Source: Chitinophagaceae bacterium
Lineage (GTDB): Bacteria > Bacteroidota > Bacteroidia > Chitinophagales > Chitinophagaceae
Assembly (NCBI GenBank): GCA_947476485.1
Contig: CANJQU010000004.1
Span: forward strand, 1-64,000
DNA length: 64,000 nt
Direction of reading: 5' to 3'
Positions 1-7,649 of this stretch are shown in pieces. The stretch's first letter is position 1. Each line of letters opens with the position of its first letter. The translations under genes and the position numbers were made by a program. The notes under the pieces are model-generated. The model was given only the letters and a program-made list of their open reading frames with translations. It searched no databases and was not told where the DNA came from.

Positions 1-483
1 ATAGGTACATGAAATATTCCCGTTGATAGAGTTATCATTTTTTATAGTTCTATAGCTAAATTTTTTAAATAAACGGTTCTCGCGATATTCATATATCTCT
101 TCTATATGCATGTCTGCTGTATCAATTTTATCGGTAAAAAAAGTTTGCTTTTTAATTAATTTATTTTCAAGATCGTAATAATAGAAACTCTCAATAGTGT
201 CGCTTGGTGAAAAGAAAATTGTTTTGACTAAAGAAGTTCCTTTATATTGTAATAATTCCGTATGCTGAAAGGGGTGAATATCTTCCAAACAGTTACAAAA
301 TTCTCCGTTGTCGAAAAAAAAATGCTCAAATGCTAATTTTTCATTTGTGTATTTTCGGATAGTCATTAGTTTTTTTTCGTTAGCGTGGTTCCCTGAGTAC
401 GAGTATATGGTACAGGTGGTCTCTTGACATAGAGTTGTGAAAGAAGTCAATAACAGCGCTGAAATGAATTTGATTTTGTTCAT
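1..483 (-). CDS. Secreted hypothetical protein, candidate immunity protein (partial, runs off left edge)
   Basis: The minus strand is open from an ATG at 483 to the window edge (161 codons, no stop). The first ~20 residues (MNKIKF then a hydrophobic run ending TTLCQ) look like a Sec signal peptide; the rest is polar, AT-rich and of no family I recognise, with lysine- and phenylalanine-rich strand-like segments. It lies 11 bases downstream of the 607-residue HExxH protein in the same direction, which is the usual place for the immunity gene of a polymorphic toxin. Export would fit neutralising an envelope-acting toxin. Immunity is inferred from position only; it could equally be an unrelated exported protein. 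Confidence 0.6.
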   Translation of the reverse strand, partial: MNKIKFISALLLTSFTTLCQETTCTIYSYSGNHANEKKLMTIRKYTNEKLAFEHFFFDNGEFCNCLEDIHPFQHTELLQYKGTSLVKTIFFSPSDTIESFYYYDLENKLIKKQTFFTDKIDTADMHIEEIYEYRENRLFKKFSYRTIKNDNSINGNISCTY

Positions 484-494
484 TGTTCAAGTGT

Positions 495-2318
495 TCAATA
501 ATGGCCAAGAGCCAAGTCTGTATAATTTTGCATAACCTTGTCGTAGAATTCTTGATATTTTGCTTTATTTGCTGGGCTTAGTGCATTATAGAATTGCAGA
601 AATTTACTCGTGTATCCGCTAACAAGCTGAAAATCGGCATTTAAATTCGGAAAGCAATTGGTTATGGTTTTATAAAATGGATGTTTGTTTACTTCTTGGT
701 AGTATTTAATAAAGTAATTCGGCAATAAATTAAAAACATGAGCTATCATTTCTCTCTCGTCATGAAATATCAAAAAGGGTAATTTTAATTCATGCATCTG
801 CCATATGTGAATATATTCGTGAGCAACACCTAAAATAAAATTAAAAAAACCTGTTTCAGAATAGGCGGCTTGTTGCAAATCTCCTATCGAAATTTCAACC
901 ACCAGACTCTTGGATTCAAAAACCGGTAAACCATCTGTCGTCTTTGGATTAAAAAATTGATTTTGCCCAAGTTCATTCGTTCCACGCGGCTTTATAATAT
1001 TGCATATCCTGTCAATTTGCATTATCTTAACAATGTCCTCAGATATCTTTGTCACATCGCCAGCGGACCAATTATTGTTTCTGTCGCGACGATCAACGGC
1101 TTCTTTAAACTTTCTGTAGATACTAATAAAGTCAATATCCGGGCACTCCTTAATTTGATACAATGGCTTTATTTCGTGTATATATGCACTTGGTTTAATA
1201 ATATATTGCTTGTCTCTTGGAGGTGATAAGACATTATCCTTGTCGATAGCTTTTTTGTCAATAACTTTATTTTTAGGCTGTCCAAATTCCGGTATCCCTA
1301 AGGCTGGAAGCTTATTAGCGACATTTACCTGTGGTTTGTCTTTTTTTACAGCATCTGGCGGCGGCGGCGGTGGTGCATAACCCGCTTTAGCATCCGTTAA
1401 TCCTATTTTGAGCGTTGCGTGGCATTTACAGGCAGCTTTGAGCATTTCCTGCGCTTTTTTCAGTTCTTTATATTGTCCTTTTATACCAATGGCGCCTTTG
1501 GTGCCGGTGCTGTCCTGGGATAAAGGGAATATAAAGAACGGACCGGCTTCGTTGCCGCTCTGCGGGTCTGTGAGTCGCTCAGGGTCAAGGTCTGCCCTGA
1601 AGCTAATGGTTTGCCCAAGGCCAAACACCAGTGTATTGCCGAGAGAAGGTGAATGGAATTTGGTAAGGGTGAATTTAGTGCCATAAGGAGGCGCATAATG
1701 AACAGGGTTGTCGTTTCCCGCTACGGCATCGAAGCTGGCTACTTCTTCGCTGCTTTTATTGTCATAGAACCGGAGCTTGCCCTCCAGTTTAGGGCCGGGG
1801 CTGGCGCTGCCACAGTCGAATATGATGTAGTAACAGGCGTTGTCTTCGCCCAGGTCGCCGTCCTGCGCATCAGGGGCGTCGAGGTTTTTAAAGCCTTTCT
1901 TTTGCCAGTCGGGTTTGGTGAATGATGGGGCGGCATCGGGGCCGCCGCCCAGCGCTGCGGCCTTGCTGGTAACGGGGTTGTAAAAGCCCTGTGGTGTGGG
2001 TTCGGTAGGCGGGGCTACATTTGGCGGTGCATAGGGGTTTTTGAACGGATCAAAGTTTTCGTTACCGTAGTTGTTGGGGTTGTTGTTGCTACTAGCCGGG
2101 CCGTAGTTTGTGCCGGGCATACCATTGCTATAGCCGCCGTTGCTATCGGCATCCTCGTCTATGCATACTTTCTCGGAGTCCAGCTCATTGCCATCATCAT
2201 CAAATTTTTTCCAGATGGTACACTTGCCATTATCAGCACCACCCATTTTGGTGTAGCCATCGCCTTGCAGCTCAGCGTTGCGTGCGTTCCAGTCGTCCCA
2301 GTTGTTGTAGTATGCCAT
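495..2318 (-). CDS. Modular protein with C-terminal HExxH metallopeptidase-like domain; candidate polymorphic toxin
   Basis: 607 residues, ATG at 2318. Residues 1-160 are low-complexity and rich in N, D, G and P. Residues ~175-285 resemble the DUF2778/L,D-transpeptidase-like fold (KLRFYD strand, then GTKGAIGI at 273-280), but Ala occupies the usual Cys of the SxGCIGL-type motif. A polyproline linker follows at ~315-321. The C-terminal ~270 residues contain HEYIH at 500-504, with acidic residues ~20 downstream (DEREM, 520-524), as in zinc metallopeptidases. There is no signal peptide. Base composition changes at the linker: GC is about 30% at 721-840 against about 56% at 1741-1860. A GC-typical N-terminal part joined to an AT-rich C-terminal domain followed by a small gene is typical of polymorphic toxins. 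Function is inferred; the N-terminal trafficking module is unrecognised. Confidence 0.75.
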   Translation of the reverse strand: MAYYNNWDDWNARNAELQGDGYTKMGGADNGKCTIWKKFDDDGNELDSEKVCIDEDADSNGGYSNGMPGTNYGPASSNNNPNNYGNENFDPFKNPYAPPNVAPPTEPTPQGFYNPVTSKAAALGGGPDAAPSFTKPDWQKKGFKNLDAPDAQDGDLGEDNACYYIIFDCGSASPGPKLEGKLRFYDNKSSEEVASFDAVAGNDNPVHYAPPYGTKFTLTKFHSPSLGNTLVFGLGQTISFRADLDPERLTDPQSGNEAGPFFIFPLSQDSTGTKGAIGIKGQYKELKKAQEMLKAACKCHATLKIGLTDAKAGYAPPPPPPDAVKKDKPQVNVANKLPALGIPEFGQPKNKVIDKKAIDKDNVLSPPRDKQYIIKPSAYIHEIKPLYQIKECPDIDFISIYRKFKEAVDRRDRNNNWSAGDVTKISEDIVKIMQIDRICNIIKPRGTNELGQNQFFNPKTTDGLPVFESKSLVVEISIGDLQQAAYSETGFFNFILGVAHEYIHIWQMHELKLPFLIFHDEREMIAHVFNLLPNYFIKYYQEVNKHPFYKTITNCFPNLNADFQLVSGYTSKFLQFYNALSPANKAKYQEFYDKVMQNYTDLALGHY

Positions 2319-2355
2319 AGGAGCAATTAAAGTTAGGTAAAAAAGCTTTATAGGT

Positions 2356-2396
2356 CACCTCCGGTACCCACTCCCGGAGGTGTTTGCGGGAGTGGG
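2356..2396 (-). promoter_or_regulatory. Two overlapping, mutually exclusive hairpins in the toxin leader
   Basis: Hairpin A pairs 2356-2364 with 2374-2382 (perfect 9 bp). Hairpin B pairs 2367-2376 with 2387-2396 (perfect 10 bp). The left arm of B overlaps the right arm of A, so only one can form. The pair lies 38-78 bases upstream of the 607-residue gene's ATG on its sense strand, a position suited to attenuation or translational control. It could also just be part of the palindromic repeat family common in this genome. Confidence 0.4.
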
Positions 2397-2430
2397 TGGA
2401 GTAGGTGTGTTTCAAGTATTGCGATGGGTT

Positions 2431-2516
2431 GCGCGAGTCTACCACCCCAGACCGAAAGCATGCTTCGCTATGCTTTCGGTCATCCCCTCCTAAAAACAGG
2501 AGGGGAGTGTGTGGCG
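2431..2516 (+). repeat. ~85-bp palindromic intergenic element, copy 1
   Basis: It contains ACCACCCCAGACC, an internal hairpin (AAAGCAT / ATGCTTT), then CCCCTCCTAAAAACAGGAGGGG. A second copy lies in the opposite orientation at 50804-50880 with the same flanks but a different internal hairpin sequence. Confidence 0.7.
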
Positions 2517-2556
2517 TGCCCTCATTGCGTGCCGTATGTGGGCGCTATTCTCGCGA

Positions 2557-3039
2557 CTATGCGCAGCCGCAGCCGCCGTTATCGGTGTTTTGCGGTACAT
2601 CGCAGCAGTCGCCAAACACTTTTTTGTAGAGTGAAGCAGTGGCCACAGCATCGCCGGCGGTGATGAGTGCATCTACCACATCTTTCTGCTGTGTTACTAT
2701 ATCCATCCGCTGAGTACCCATATCTATCTGCTGAGCACCCATGGCCAGTTGCTGTGTAGCAACAAGCTGATTGTTTGCAGTTGTCTGTATGCTATCCTCA
2801 ACACGCTGCATAGCCTGGATGTTGCGTATGTAATCGGCCATAGTGCTGGCATCCTGCGCTTTCTGGTTGAAGCAGTCGAGGGCATCACCAGCGCCAAGCA
2901 GGGCATCGGCAATAAGCGAGTCGGTATACAGGGTATGATTTTTCGCAGAGAGTATGATTCCCGGCACGGAGAACTGCGGGTCAATAGCAGACGGATAATG
3001 ATCTACGAGGCGAGTCAATATACGCCACCGTAAGGCCAT
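2557..3039 (-). CDS. Hypothetical small protein with Q/M/D-rich helical repeats
   Basis: 160 residues from the ATG at 3039; a TTG at 3051 is also open, and the frame stays open still further upstream without an ATG, so the start is uncertain. The middle is predicted helical with a short degenerate repeat (QQLAMGAQQIDMGTQRMDIV), and the C-terminus is Cys/Gly-rich (DCCDVPQ, then GGCGCA). No family recognised. It lies upstream of the candidate toxin in the same direction with a palindromic repeat between them. A frame upstream also reads like protein (LTRWASFTTES), so the 5' part may be rearranged. A role as chaperone or adaptor for the neighbouring toxin is only a positional guess. Confidence 0.5.
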   Translation of the reverse strand: MALRWRILTRLVDHYPSAIDPQFSVPGIILSAKNHTLYTDSLIADALLGAGDALDCFNQKAQDASTMADYIRNIQAMQRVEDSIQTTANNQLVATQQLAMGAQQIDMGTQRMDIVTQQKDVVDALITAGDAVATASLYKKVFGDCCDVPQNTDNGGCGCA

Positions 3040-3139
3040 CAGTCGTTGCAAACCGCCACTCCGTTTGCGCCTTCCCGAGCGTCCTGACTTTCTGTTGTAA
3101 AAGAGGCCCAGCGGGTTAATTCCTCAAATGAAAATTCAA

Positions 3140-3541
3140 CTAAGGCGTATATAACAATAATCCCTTAATAAACTTATAATCTTTGATGTTGTAGCTAAAC
3201 AGCGGGAGATCCATTTCTATAGCAGTAGCGGCTATGATGCTATCCGCCATTGCCAACCCGTGACTCAGGGCTTACATTTCTATTAACGAAAATGCCCTTA
3301 TAGATATAGCAGGACTGAACAGTTCAATATTAAAGCGGGAAAGTTTTCTGGATATTTTCTGAATATCAGATTTATTTACAGATCCTGTTAAAAGCTCTAT
3401 TTTAGTTATCGCAGTCAAAACTACATTATCTACGCCGATTTCGTTCTCAATTGTATTCTTAGTAGCAACATGGCGCTGATTTTTCGTTTCCCAGAAATCA
3501 ATCATCACATCGGTATCGCAGATCACTTGTTTCTTTGCCAA
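3140..3541 (-). pseudogene. VapC-like PIN-domain toxin interrupted by an in-frame stop
   Basis: The frame starts at the ATG at 3541 and reads CDTDVMIDFW, the N-terminal acidic PIN motif. A TAA at 3272-3274 interrupts it after 89 codons. In the same frame the sequence continues LSHGLAMADSIIAATA, the second conserved PIN segment, and ends at 3140-3142 (134 codons including both stops, a normal VapC length). PIN toxins usually have an aromatic residue (LIEKYxLSHGL) near the stop, so a single nonsense change of a Tyr codon is the simplest reading. The gene overlaps its antitoxin by 19 bases. The truncated product would lack an active-site acid and is probably inactive; a sequencing error is the alternative. 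Confidence 0.8.
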
Positions 3542-3768
3542 GATTGCCTGAGTTTTTTTGCGTCCATTCGGTTCCTGCTGATTATTTCACCCATATCTGA
3601 AATATCTATTGATTTATCACCCGGTATCACAGGAACACCATTGATATATATATAACCGGCTTTCTCTTTAGGAGAAGACTTAGCAAATGTAAAGTCAAGG
3701 AATTCTGAAAGAGCTTTCAGCGCTTTCAGTGTTTTTGAATTTTGATATTTTATGGTAACCTCCGGCAT
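3523..3768 (-). CDS. VapB-like antitoxin
   Basis: 81 residues (MPEVTIKYQN start). Length, position and its 19-base overlap with the downstream PIN gene identify it as the antitoxin of a type II pair. The N-terminus resembles short Bacteroidota antitoxins of the form TIKYxNxKTLKALKALSEFL; a Lys/Arg-rich tail follows. Its partner toxin appears broken, so this antitoxin may persist as an orphan autoregulator. The DNA-binding fold was not identified. Confidence 0.7.
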   Translation of the reverse strand: MPEVTIKYQNSKTLKALKALSEFLDFTFAKSSPKEKAGYIYINGVPVIPGDKSIDISDMGEIISRNRMDAKKLRQSWQRNK

Positions 3769-3773
3769 GAATA

Positions 3774-3788
3774 TGCTCTATATGAGCA
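3774..3788. promoter_or_regulatory. Candidate operator of the VapBC pair
   Basis: Inverted repeat TGCTC-TATAT-GAGCA, five bases upstream of the antitoxin ATG. Type II antitoxins commonly bind such palindromes to repress their own operon; binding here is inference. Confidence 0.35.
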
Positions 3789-4175
3789 CAAAGATAGGCT
3801 GTTTATTTATATCATTGAAATTCTCGCGGGGCCAGGTGTTGTCTGAGCATTAGACGTTGCTAAATAATTGTTACAAACAGCGATTAACTTCAATGCACTA
3901 TTTAGCTTTATACAAAATGCGGCTATGGAGTTTAGTGCGTATTGATATACTCAATAGCCTGCTCTGCCTAGATAACGGAACATACAAGCGAGCCCCTTCG
4001 ACTATCGCTAAGGGCAGGCTTGCCGCTGAAGGGGATAACAGCACAACAGTTTTGCCCCCCAAATATTTAGCCGTAATTGTGCATTTTATGAAGATATTGC
4101 AATTGAATGCTGCATAAGTTTGCATTTTTAAACCAAACAGTAGTATTTTAGCAGAATTACGATACTCATTATTGA
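3789..4175. other. Gene-less stretch with a degenerate palindromic repeat
   Basis: No supported gene. 3990-4033 carries AGCCCCTTCG and CTGAAGGGG arms of the common intergenic repeat. Open frames here are short, unlike any family, and lie across the repeat. Confidence 0.6.
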
Positions 4176-4931
4176 ATGGAATACGAAATAAAGCATTCTG
4201 GTAAATTTAAATATGTAGAAGAAGGCACTGGAGAACCATTGGTTTTGCTGCACGGCTTGTTTGGTGCATTGAGCAATTTCAAAGACCTGGTTGATGGCTT
4301 TAAGGACAAGTACCGGGTCATCATACCCTTGCTGCCACTGTATGATCTGAGCCTGATAGAAACCAGTGTTTCCGGCCTCTCTAAATATGTTCAGAAGTTC
4401 ATTGAGCACCAGAAACTGAGAAATATACATCTCCTGGGCAATTCGCTGGGCGGGCATGTGGGGCTTGTGTATACACTTAAGCACCAGTCGCTGATCAGGA
4501 GCATAACACTTACCGGCAGCTCGGGGTTGTTTGAGAACGGTATGGGCGAGACTTATCCGAAGCGGGGCGATTACAACTATGTACAAAAGAAGACCGAACT
4601 TACTTTTTATGATCCGAAGGTGGCGACCAAAGAACTGGTAGATGAGGTGTTCGGGATCATCAACAACAGGCTGAAAGCATTGAAGATAATAGCGCTTGCA
4701 CGGTCGGCGATAAGGCACAACCTGGGCGAAGAGCTAAAAGAAATAAAAATACCAACCTGCCTTATCTGGGGCAAAAATGATACGATCACGCCTCCTATGG
4801 TGGCAGAAGAATTTCATAAGCTGCTGCCTAGCTCAGAGCTGCACTGGATAGACAAATGCGGTCATGCACCTATGATGGAAGTGCCGGTGGAATTTAACGC
4901 AATATTATCGGCCTTTCTTGCAAAATGCTAG
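4176..4931 (+). CDS. Alpha/beta-fold hydrolase
   Basis: 251 residues, cytoplasmic (no signal peptide). The alpha/beta hydrolase layout is complete: oxyanion motif LLHGLFG at 24-30, nucleophile elbow GNSLGG with Ser90, acid in GKND (Asp202) and catalytic His230 in CGHAP. The cap between ~115 and 190 is helical. The substrate cannot be read; close relatives act on esters, lactones or C-C bonds. It is followed by a CBS protein in the same direction after ~70 bases, but a TAnnTTTG box in the gap suggests separate transcription. Confidence 0.88.
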   Translation: MEYEIKHSGKFKYVEEGTGEPLVLLHGLFGALSNFKDLVDGFKDKYRVIIPLLPLYDLSLIETSVSGLSKYVQKFIEHQKLRNIHLLGNSLGGHVGLVYTLKHQSLIRSITLTGSSGLFENGMGETYPKRGDYNYVQKKTELTFYDPKVATKELVDEVFGIINNRLKALKIIALARSAIRHNLGEELKEIKIPTCLIWGKNDTITPPMVAEEFHKLLPSSELHWIDKCGHAPMMEVPVEFNAILSAFLAKC

Positions 4932-4988
4932 TGACCTTTGTGAGGTGGATACTGTAACAAACATGTGTACGTTTTGCAGTACATAACC

Positions 4989-4996
4989 TACATTTG
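4989..4996 (+). promoter_or_regulatory. Bacteroidota -7 box (TAcaTTTG) of the CBS gene
   Basis: Matches the TAnnTTTG consensus and ends 7 bases before the ATG at 5004. No convincing -33 TTG at the usual spacing, so support is partial. Confidence 0.45.
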
Positions 4997-5003
4997 AAAT
5001 ACC

Positions 5004-5663
5004 ATGAATATTGACCAACTCATATCTCCGATCGTTCCTGTACTGCTTCCGGCAGATACCGGCACCCATGCGCTGGAAGTAATGGAAGACAGCAGTTTTT
5101 CTGAGCTGCCTGTTGTATCAGACGATCAGTATGTAGCGCTGGTGCAGGAGCATGACATACTTGACTGGAAGTCGCCACAGGAAGCATTGTCTGCGTCAAC
5201 GCTGCTGAATTACAGACCTGCTATCGCCGCGTCCGGTCACCCGTTCGAAGCGCTGAGAATAGTGCACCAGATGAATTTATCGGTGTTGCCGGTCATTGAC
5301 CATGAGCTGAAATATATAGGTTCGGTAACTAAGGACAAGCTCCTTAGCTACATGACCGAGAATAGCGGTATTGAAAACCCCGGCGGCATCATAGTGCTGG
5401 AAATACCGCCGCGCAACTATACGCTGTACGAGATAGCAAGGATTTGTGAGAACGAGGATGTGATAATACTGAACCTGCAGGTGCATACCAATGAAACGGG
5501 CATGCTCGAAGTAACTCTGAAACTGAACCGGTCTTCGCTTGACGCGGTGGTATCTTCTTTTGAAAGGCACAAGTATCATGTGAAGGAAGTATACGGCGAT
5601 GAGAACAAGAAAGATGATCTTACCGATAAGTACAACCTGCTGATGAATTACCTGAATATGTAA
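5004..5663 (+). CDS. CBS-domain protein with C-terminal ACT-like region
   Basis: 219 residues. Two CBS motifs span ~1-125 (SELPVVSDDQYVALVQEHDIL and LSVLPVIDHELKYIGSVTKD segments). The C-terminal third (ILEIPPRNYTLYEIARI onward) resembles the small ACT-like domain seen after CBS pairs in Bacteroidota. Such proteins are probably adenine-nucleotide sensors; no enzymatic residues are visible. A repeat follows at once, then a DUF3109 gene in the same direction. Confidence 0.85.
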   Translation: MNIDQLISPIVPVLLPADTGTHALEVMEDSSFSELPVVSDDQYVALVQEHDILDWKSPQEALSASTLLNYRPAIAASGHPFEALRIVHQMNLSVLPVIDHELKYIGSVTKDKLLSYMTENSGIENPGGIIVLEIPPRNYTLYEIARICENEDVIILNLQVHTNETGMLEVTLKLNRSSLDAVVSSFERHKYHVKEVYGDENKKDDLTDKYNLLMNYLNM

Positions 5664-5690
5664 CCCCCAACCCCCTAAAGGGGGCTTTCC
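5662..5690 (+). repeat. AACCCCC-type intergenic repeat
   Basis: Begins at the stop codon of the CBS gene: AACCCCCAACCCCCTAAAGGGGG. The CCCCCTAAAGGGGG core is a palindrome that may act as a terminator. Related copies at 6353, 6491, 7620, 16509 and 16682. Confidence 0.7.
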
Positions 5691-5760
5691 CTTGTTAGGC
5701 AGGTCAGTTTTATCTTGCTTTATGTTTTTACTTTTTACTGTTAACTTTTGACTTTGAAGG

Positions 5761-6354
5761 ATGATAGCGATAGATAATGTACTGCTGAGTGATGAGATAG
5801 TGGAAGAGCGGTTTGTATGCGACCTGGACAAGTGCAAAGGGGGATGCTGTGTGGATGGTGATTGCGGAGCCCCGCTCACCGAAGAGGAAACCAAGATCAT
5901 AGCACGTATCTATCCTACGATCAAATCTACACTTACTCCCGAGTACATCTCAGAGATAGAGAAACAAGGCACGCACACTATTGACAATGAATATGGGTAT
6001 GTGACTCCGACCGTGAATGGTGGCATCTGCGTATATGGCATTACCGACGACAGGGGCATAGTGAAGTGTGGTATTGAAAAAGCCTGGAAGGTAGGCAAAG
6101 TAGATTTTCGCAAGCCCATTTCCTGCCACCTGTTTCCTATACGTATCATCTCCCACCCGGGTTATGAGGCAGTAAACTACGAGCCCCGTGAGGTGCTGTG
6201 TAAGCCAGCGTGCAAGCTAGGTAAGTCGCTGAAGGTGCCGGTTTATGTTTTTCTTAAAGACGCCATCATCCGCAAATATGGGGATGAGTTTTATGATACG
6301 CTTGAGGCTGTGGCCGGGAAGATGAAGAGTGACAAGGAAAACGCGAAAAAGTAA
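5761..6354 (+). CDS. DUF3109 family cysteine-cluster protein
   Basis: 197 residues. Conserved cysteines occur in CDLDKCKGGCC (21-31), C39, C94, C105, C124 and two near the C-terminus (CKPAC). This arrangement matches DUF3109 and resembles the metal-binding YkgJ-like cysteine clusters; the reaction is unknown. The gene starts directly after a T-rich, 'acttttgactt'-like spacer of the kind also found before uvrB and the 137-residue gene at 48623. Confidence 0.88.
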   Translation: MIAIDNVLLSDEIVEERFVCDLDKCKGGCCVDGDCGAPLTEEETKIIARIYPTIKSTLTPEYISEIEKQGTHTIDNEYGYVTPTVNGGICVYGITDDRGIVKCGIEKAWKVGKVDFRKPISCHLFPIRIISHPGYEAVNYEPREVLCKPACKLGKSLKVPVYVFLKDAIIRKYGDEFYDTLEAVAGKMKSDKENAKK

Positions 6355-6389
6355 CCCCCACCACTAAACCCCTACCCTAAAGGGGCACC
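6353..6389 (+). repeat. AACCCCC-type intergenic repeat, split copy
   Basis: Overlaps the DUF3109 stop codon and reads AACCCCCACC, ACTAAACCCC, TACCCTAAAGGGGC. The palindromic core is CCCTAAAGGGG. Confidence 0.6.
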
Positions 6390-6490
6390 ATCCATTTAGC
6401 TGAAGTACGAGTTCTAAACTCCAGACATGCTTCAACAACTTACTATGCTGATGACGATAGAAAATCAAGCTGAAAATATATTCACAAGCA

Positions 6491-6538
6491 AAGCCCCTCC
6501 TGCCTGCCGGCAGGCAGGTTAGGGGTTAGGGGTTAACC
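6491..6538 (-). repeat. Palindromic repeat forming the 3' end of asd
   Basis: Contains the 20-bp perfect palindrome CCTGCCTGCCGGCAGGCAGG (6499-6518) flanked by AGCCCC and TTAGGGGTTAGGGGTTAACC. The last five asd codons (LTPNP) and its stop lie inside the element. The palindrome may end transcription from both the asd and DUF3109 sides. Confidence 0.75.
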
Positions 6539-7520
6539 ACCCATTATTATGCAGCAGCTTTGCGATCTGCACAGCATTGGTCGCTGCGCCCTTTCTCAGG
6601 TTATCTGATACGATCCAGCAATTGAGGGTGTTGTCCTGTGAATAGTCTTTCCTTATACGCCCTACAAACACTTCATCCTTTCCTTCGGCGTCTATGGGCA
6701 TTGGGTAGCCATTCATGGCGGGATTGTCGATGACTACTATGCCTGAGTGGTTAGAGAGCAGCTCTTTAATATCAGATTCGTAAAAGTCTTTTTTCAGCTC
6801 AATGTTCACACTCTCGCTATGCCCGCCAACTACGGGTACACGTACTGCTGTTGCGGAAACACGTATACTTTGGTCGCCCATTATCTTGCAGGTTTCCTGC
6901 ATCATTTTTATTTCTTCCCGGGTATAACCGTTTTCCTGGAAGACGTCTATATGCGGTATTACGTTGAGGTCTATCTGGTGGGGATATACATGATGATCTT
7001 TGCTGCCCGCCCGCTGGTCCATCAATTCCTTCACTGCTTTTTGCCCGGTTCCACTCACCGATTGATAAGTGCTCACCACCACTCTTTTGATGCCATACTT
7101 TAAGTGGATGGGGTTTAGTACCATTACCATTTGAATAGTGGAGCAATTGGGATTGGCAATGATCATATCATCGGCGGTAAGTACATGGCCATTGACCTCC
7201 GGCACCACCAGCCTGATGTTTTCGTGCATGCGCCATGCCGATGAATTATCAATAACCCTGCAACCCGCTGCAGTAAATTTTGGCGCAAGCTCAAGAGACA
7301 ACGCACCGCCCGCAGAAAACAGCGCCAGCGCCGGTTTCATAGCAATAGCGGTATCGGCACTGACAATGGTGTATTCTTTGCCTTTAAAAGCAACCTTATT
7401 ACCCACAGACCTTTCAGAGGCCACGGGAATCAACTCTGTGACCGGGAATGCCCTTTCCTCCAGGATCTTCAACATTGTGCTGCCTACCAGGCCAGTGGCC
7501 CCTACTACTGCTACTTTCAT
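6519..7520 (-). CDS. asd: Aspartate-semialdehyde dehydrogenase
   Basis: 333 residues from the ATG at 7520, which begins the Rossmann motif VAVVGATGLVG; the longer open frame upstream adds unrelated residues. It reduces 4-aspartyl phosphate to aspartate semialdehyde with NADPH, feeding lysine/diaminopimelate, threonine and methionine synthesis. The catalytic Cys126 sits in NPNCST and the active-site His in the GGHSES segment. The end is unusual: the final codons and stop are supplied by an intergenic repeat. It is convergent with the DUF3109 gene and divergent from the ABC transporter. Confidence 0.96.
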   Translation of the reverse strand: MKVAVVGATGLVGSTMLKILEERAFPVTELIPVASERSVGNKVAFKGKEYTIVSADTAIAMKPALALFSAGGALSLELAPKFTAAGCRVIDNSSAWRMHENIRLVVPEVNGHVLTADDMIIANPNCSTIQMVMVLNPIHLKYGIKRVVVSTYQSVSGTGQKAVKELMDQRAGSKDHHVYPHQIDLNVIPHIDVFQENGYTREEIKMMQETCKIMGDQSIRVSATAVRVPVVGGHSESVNIELKKDFYESDIKELLSNHSGIVVIDNPAMNGYPMPIDAEGKDEVFVGRIRKDYSQDNTLNCWIVSDNLRKGAATNAVQIAKLLHNNGWLTPNP

Positions 7521-7619
7521 GATAATTAATAATTCGAAAGTAAAAGTAAGGAAGGGGAAGGAATATTTGATAGGAGGAAAACTGGGTAATTTAAAGTTGC
7601 TCATATGATATTCTCATGT

Positions 7620-7645
7620 GAAGCCCCTTTAGGGGTTTGGGGTTT
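7620..7645 (+). repeat. AGCCCC...TTTGGGGTT repeat abutting a promoter
   Basis: GAAGCCCCTTTAGGGG then TTTGGGGTTT, ending 4 bases before the -7 box of the ABC transporter. The same arrangement recurs upstream of ispG. Confidence 0.65.
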
Positions 7646-7649
7646 GTGT

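Noticed and set aside
957-1226. Plus-strand open frame inside the toxin candidate
   Set aside because: Antisense shadow; it has no family features, and the minus-strand frame has domain structure and fitting neighbours.
3857-4117. Plus-strand 86-codon frame in the gap before the hydrolase
   Set aside because: It crosses an AGCCCC/GGGG repeat and resembles nothing; no evidence of coding.
4128-4718. Minus-strand 196-codon frame
   Set aside because: Antisense to the alpha/beta hydrolase, whose catalytic triad is on the plus strand.
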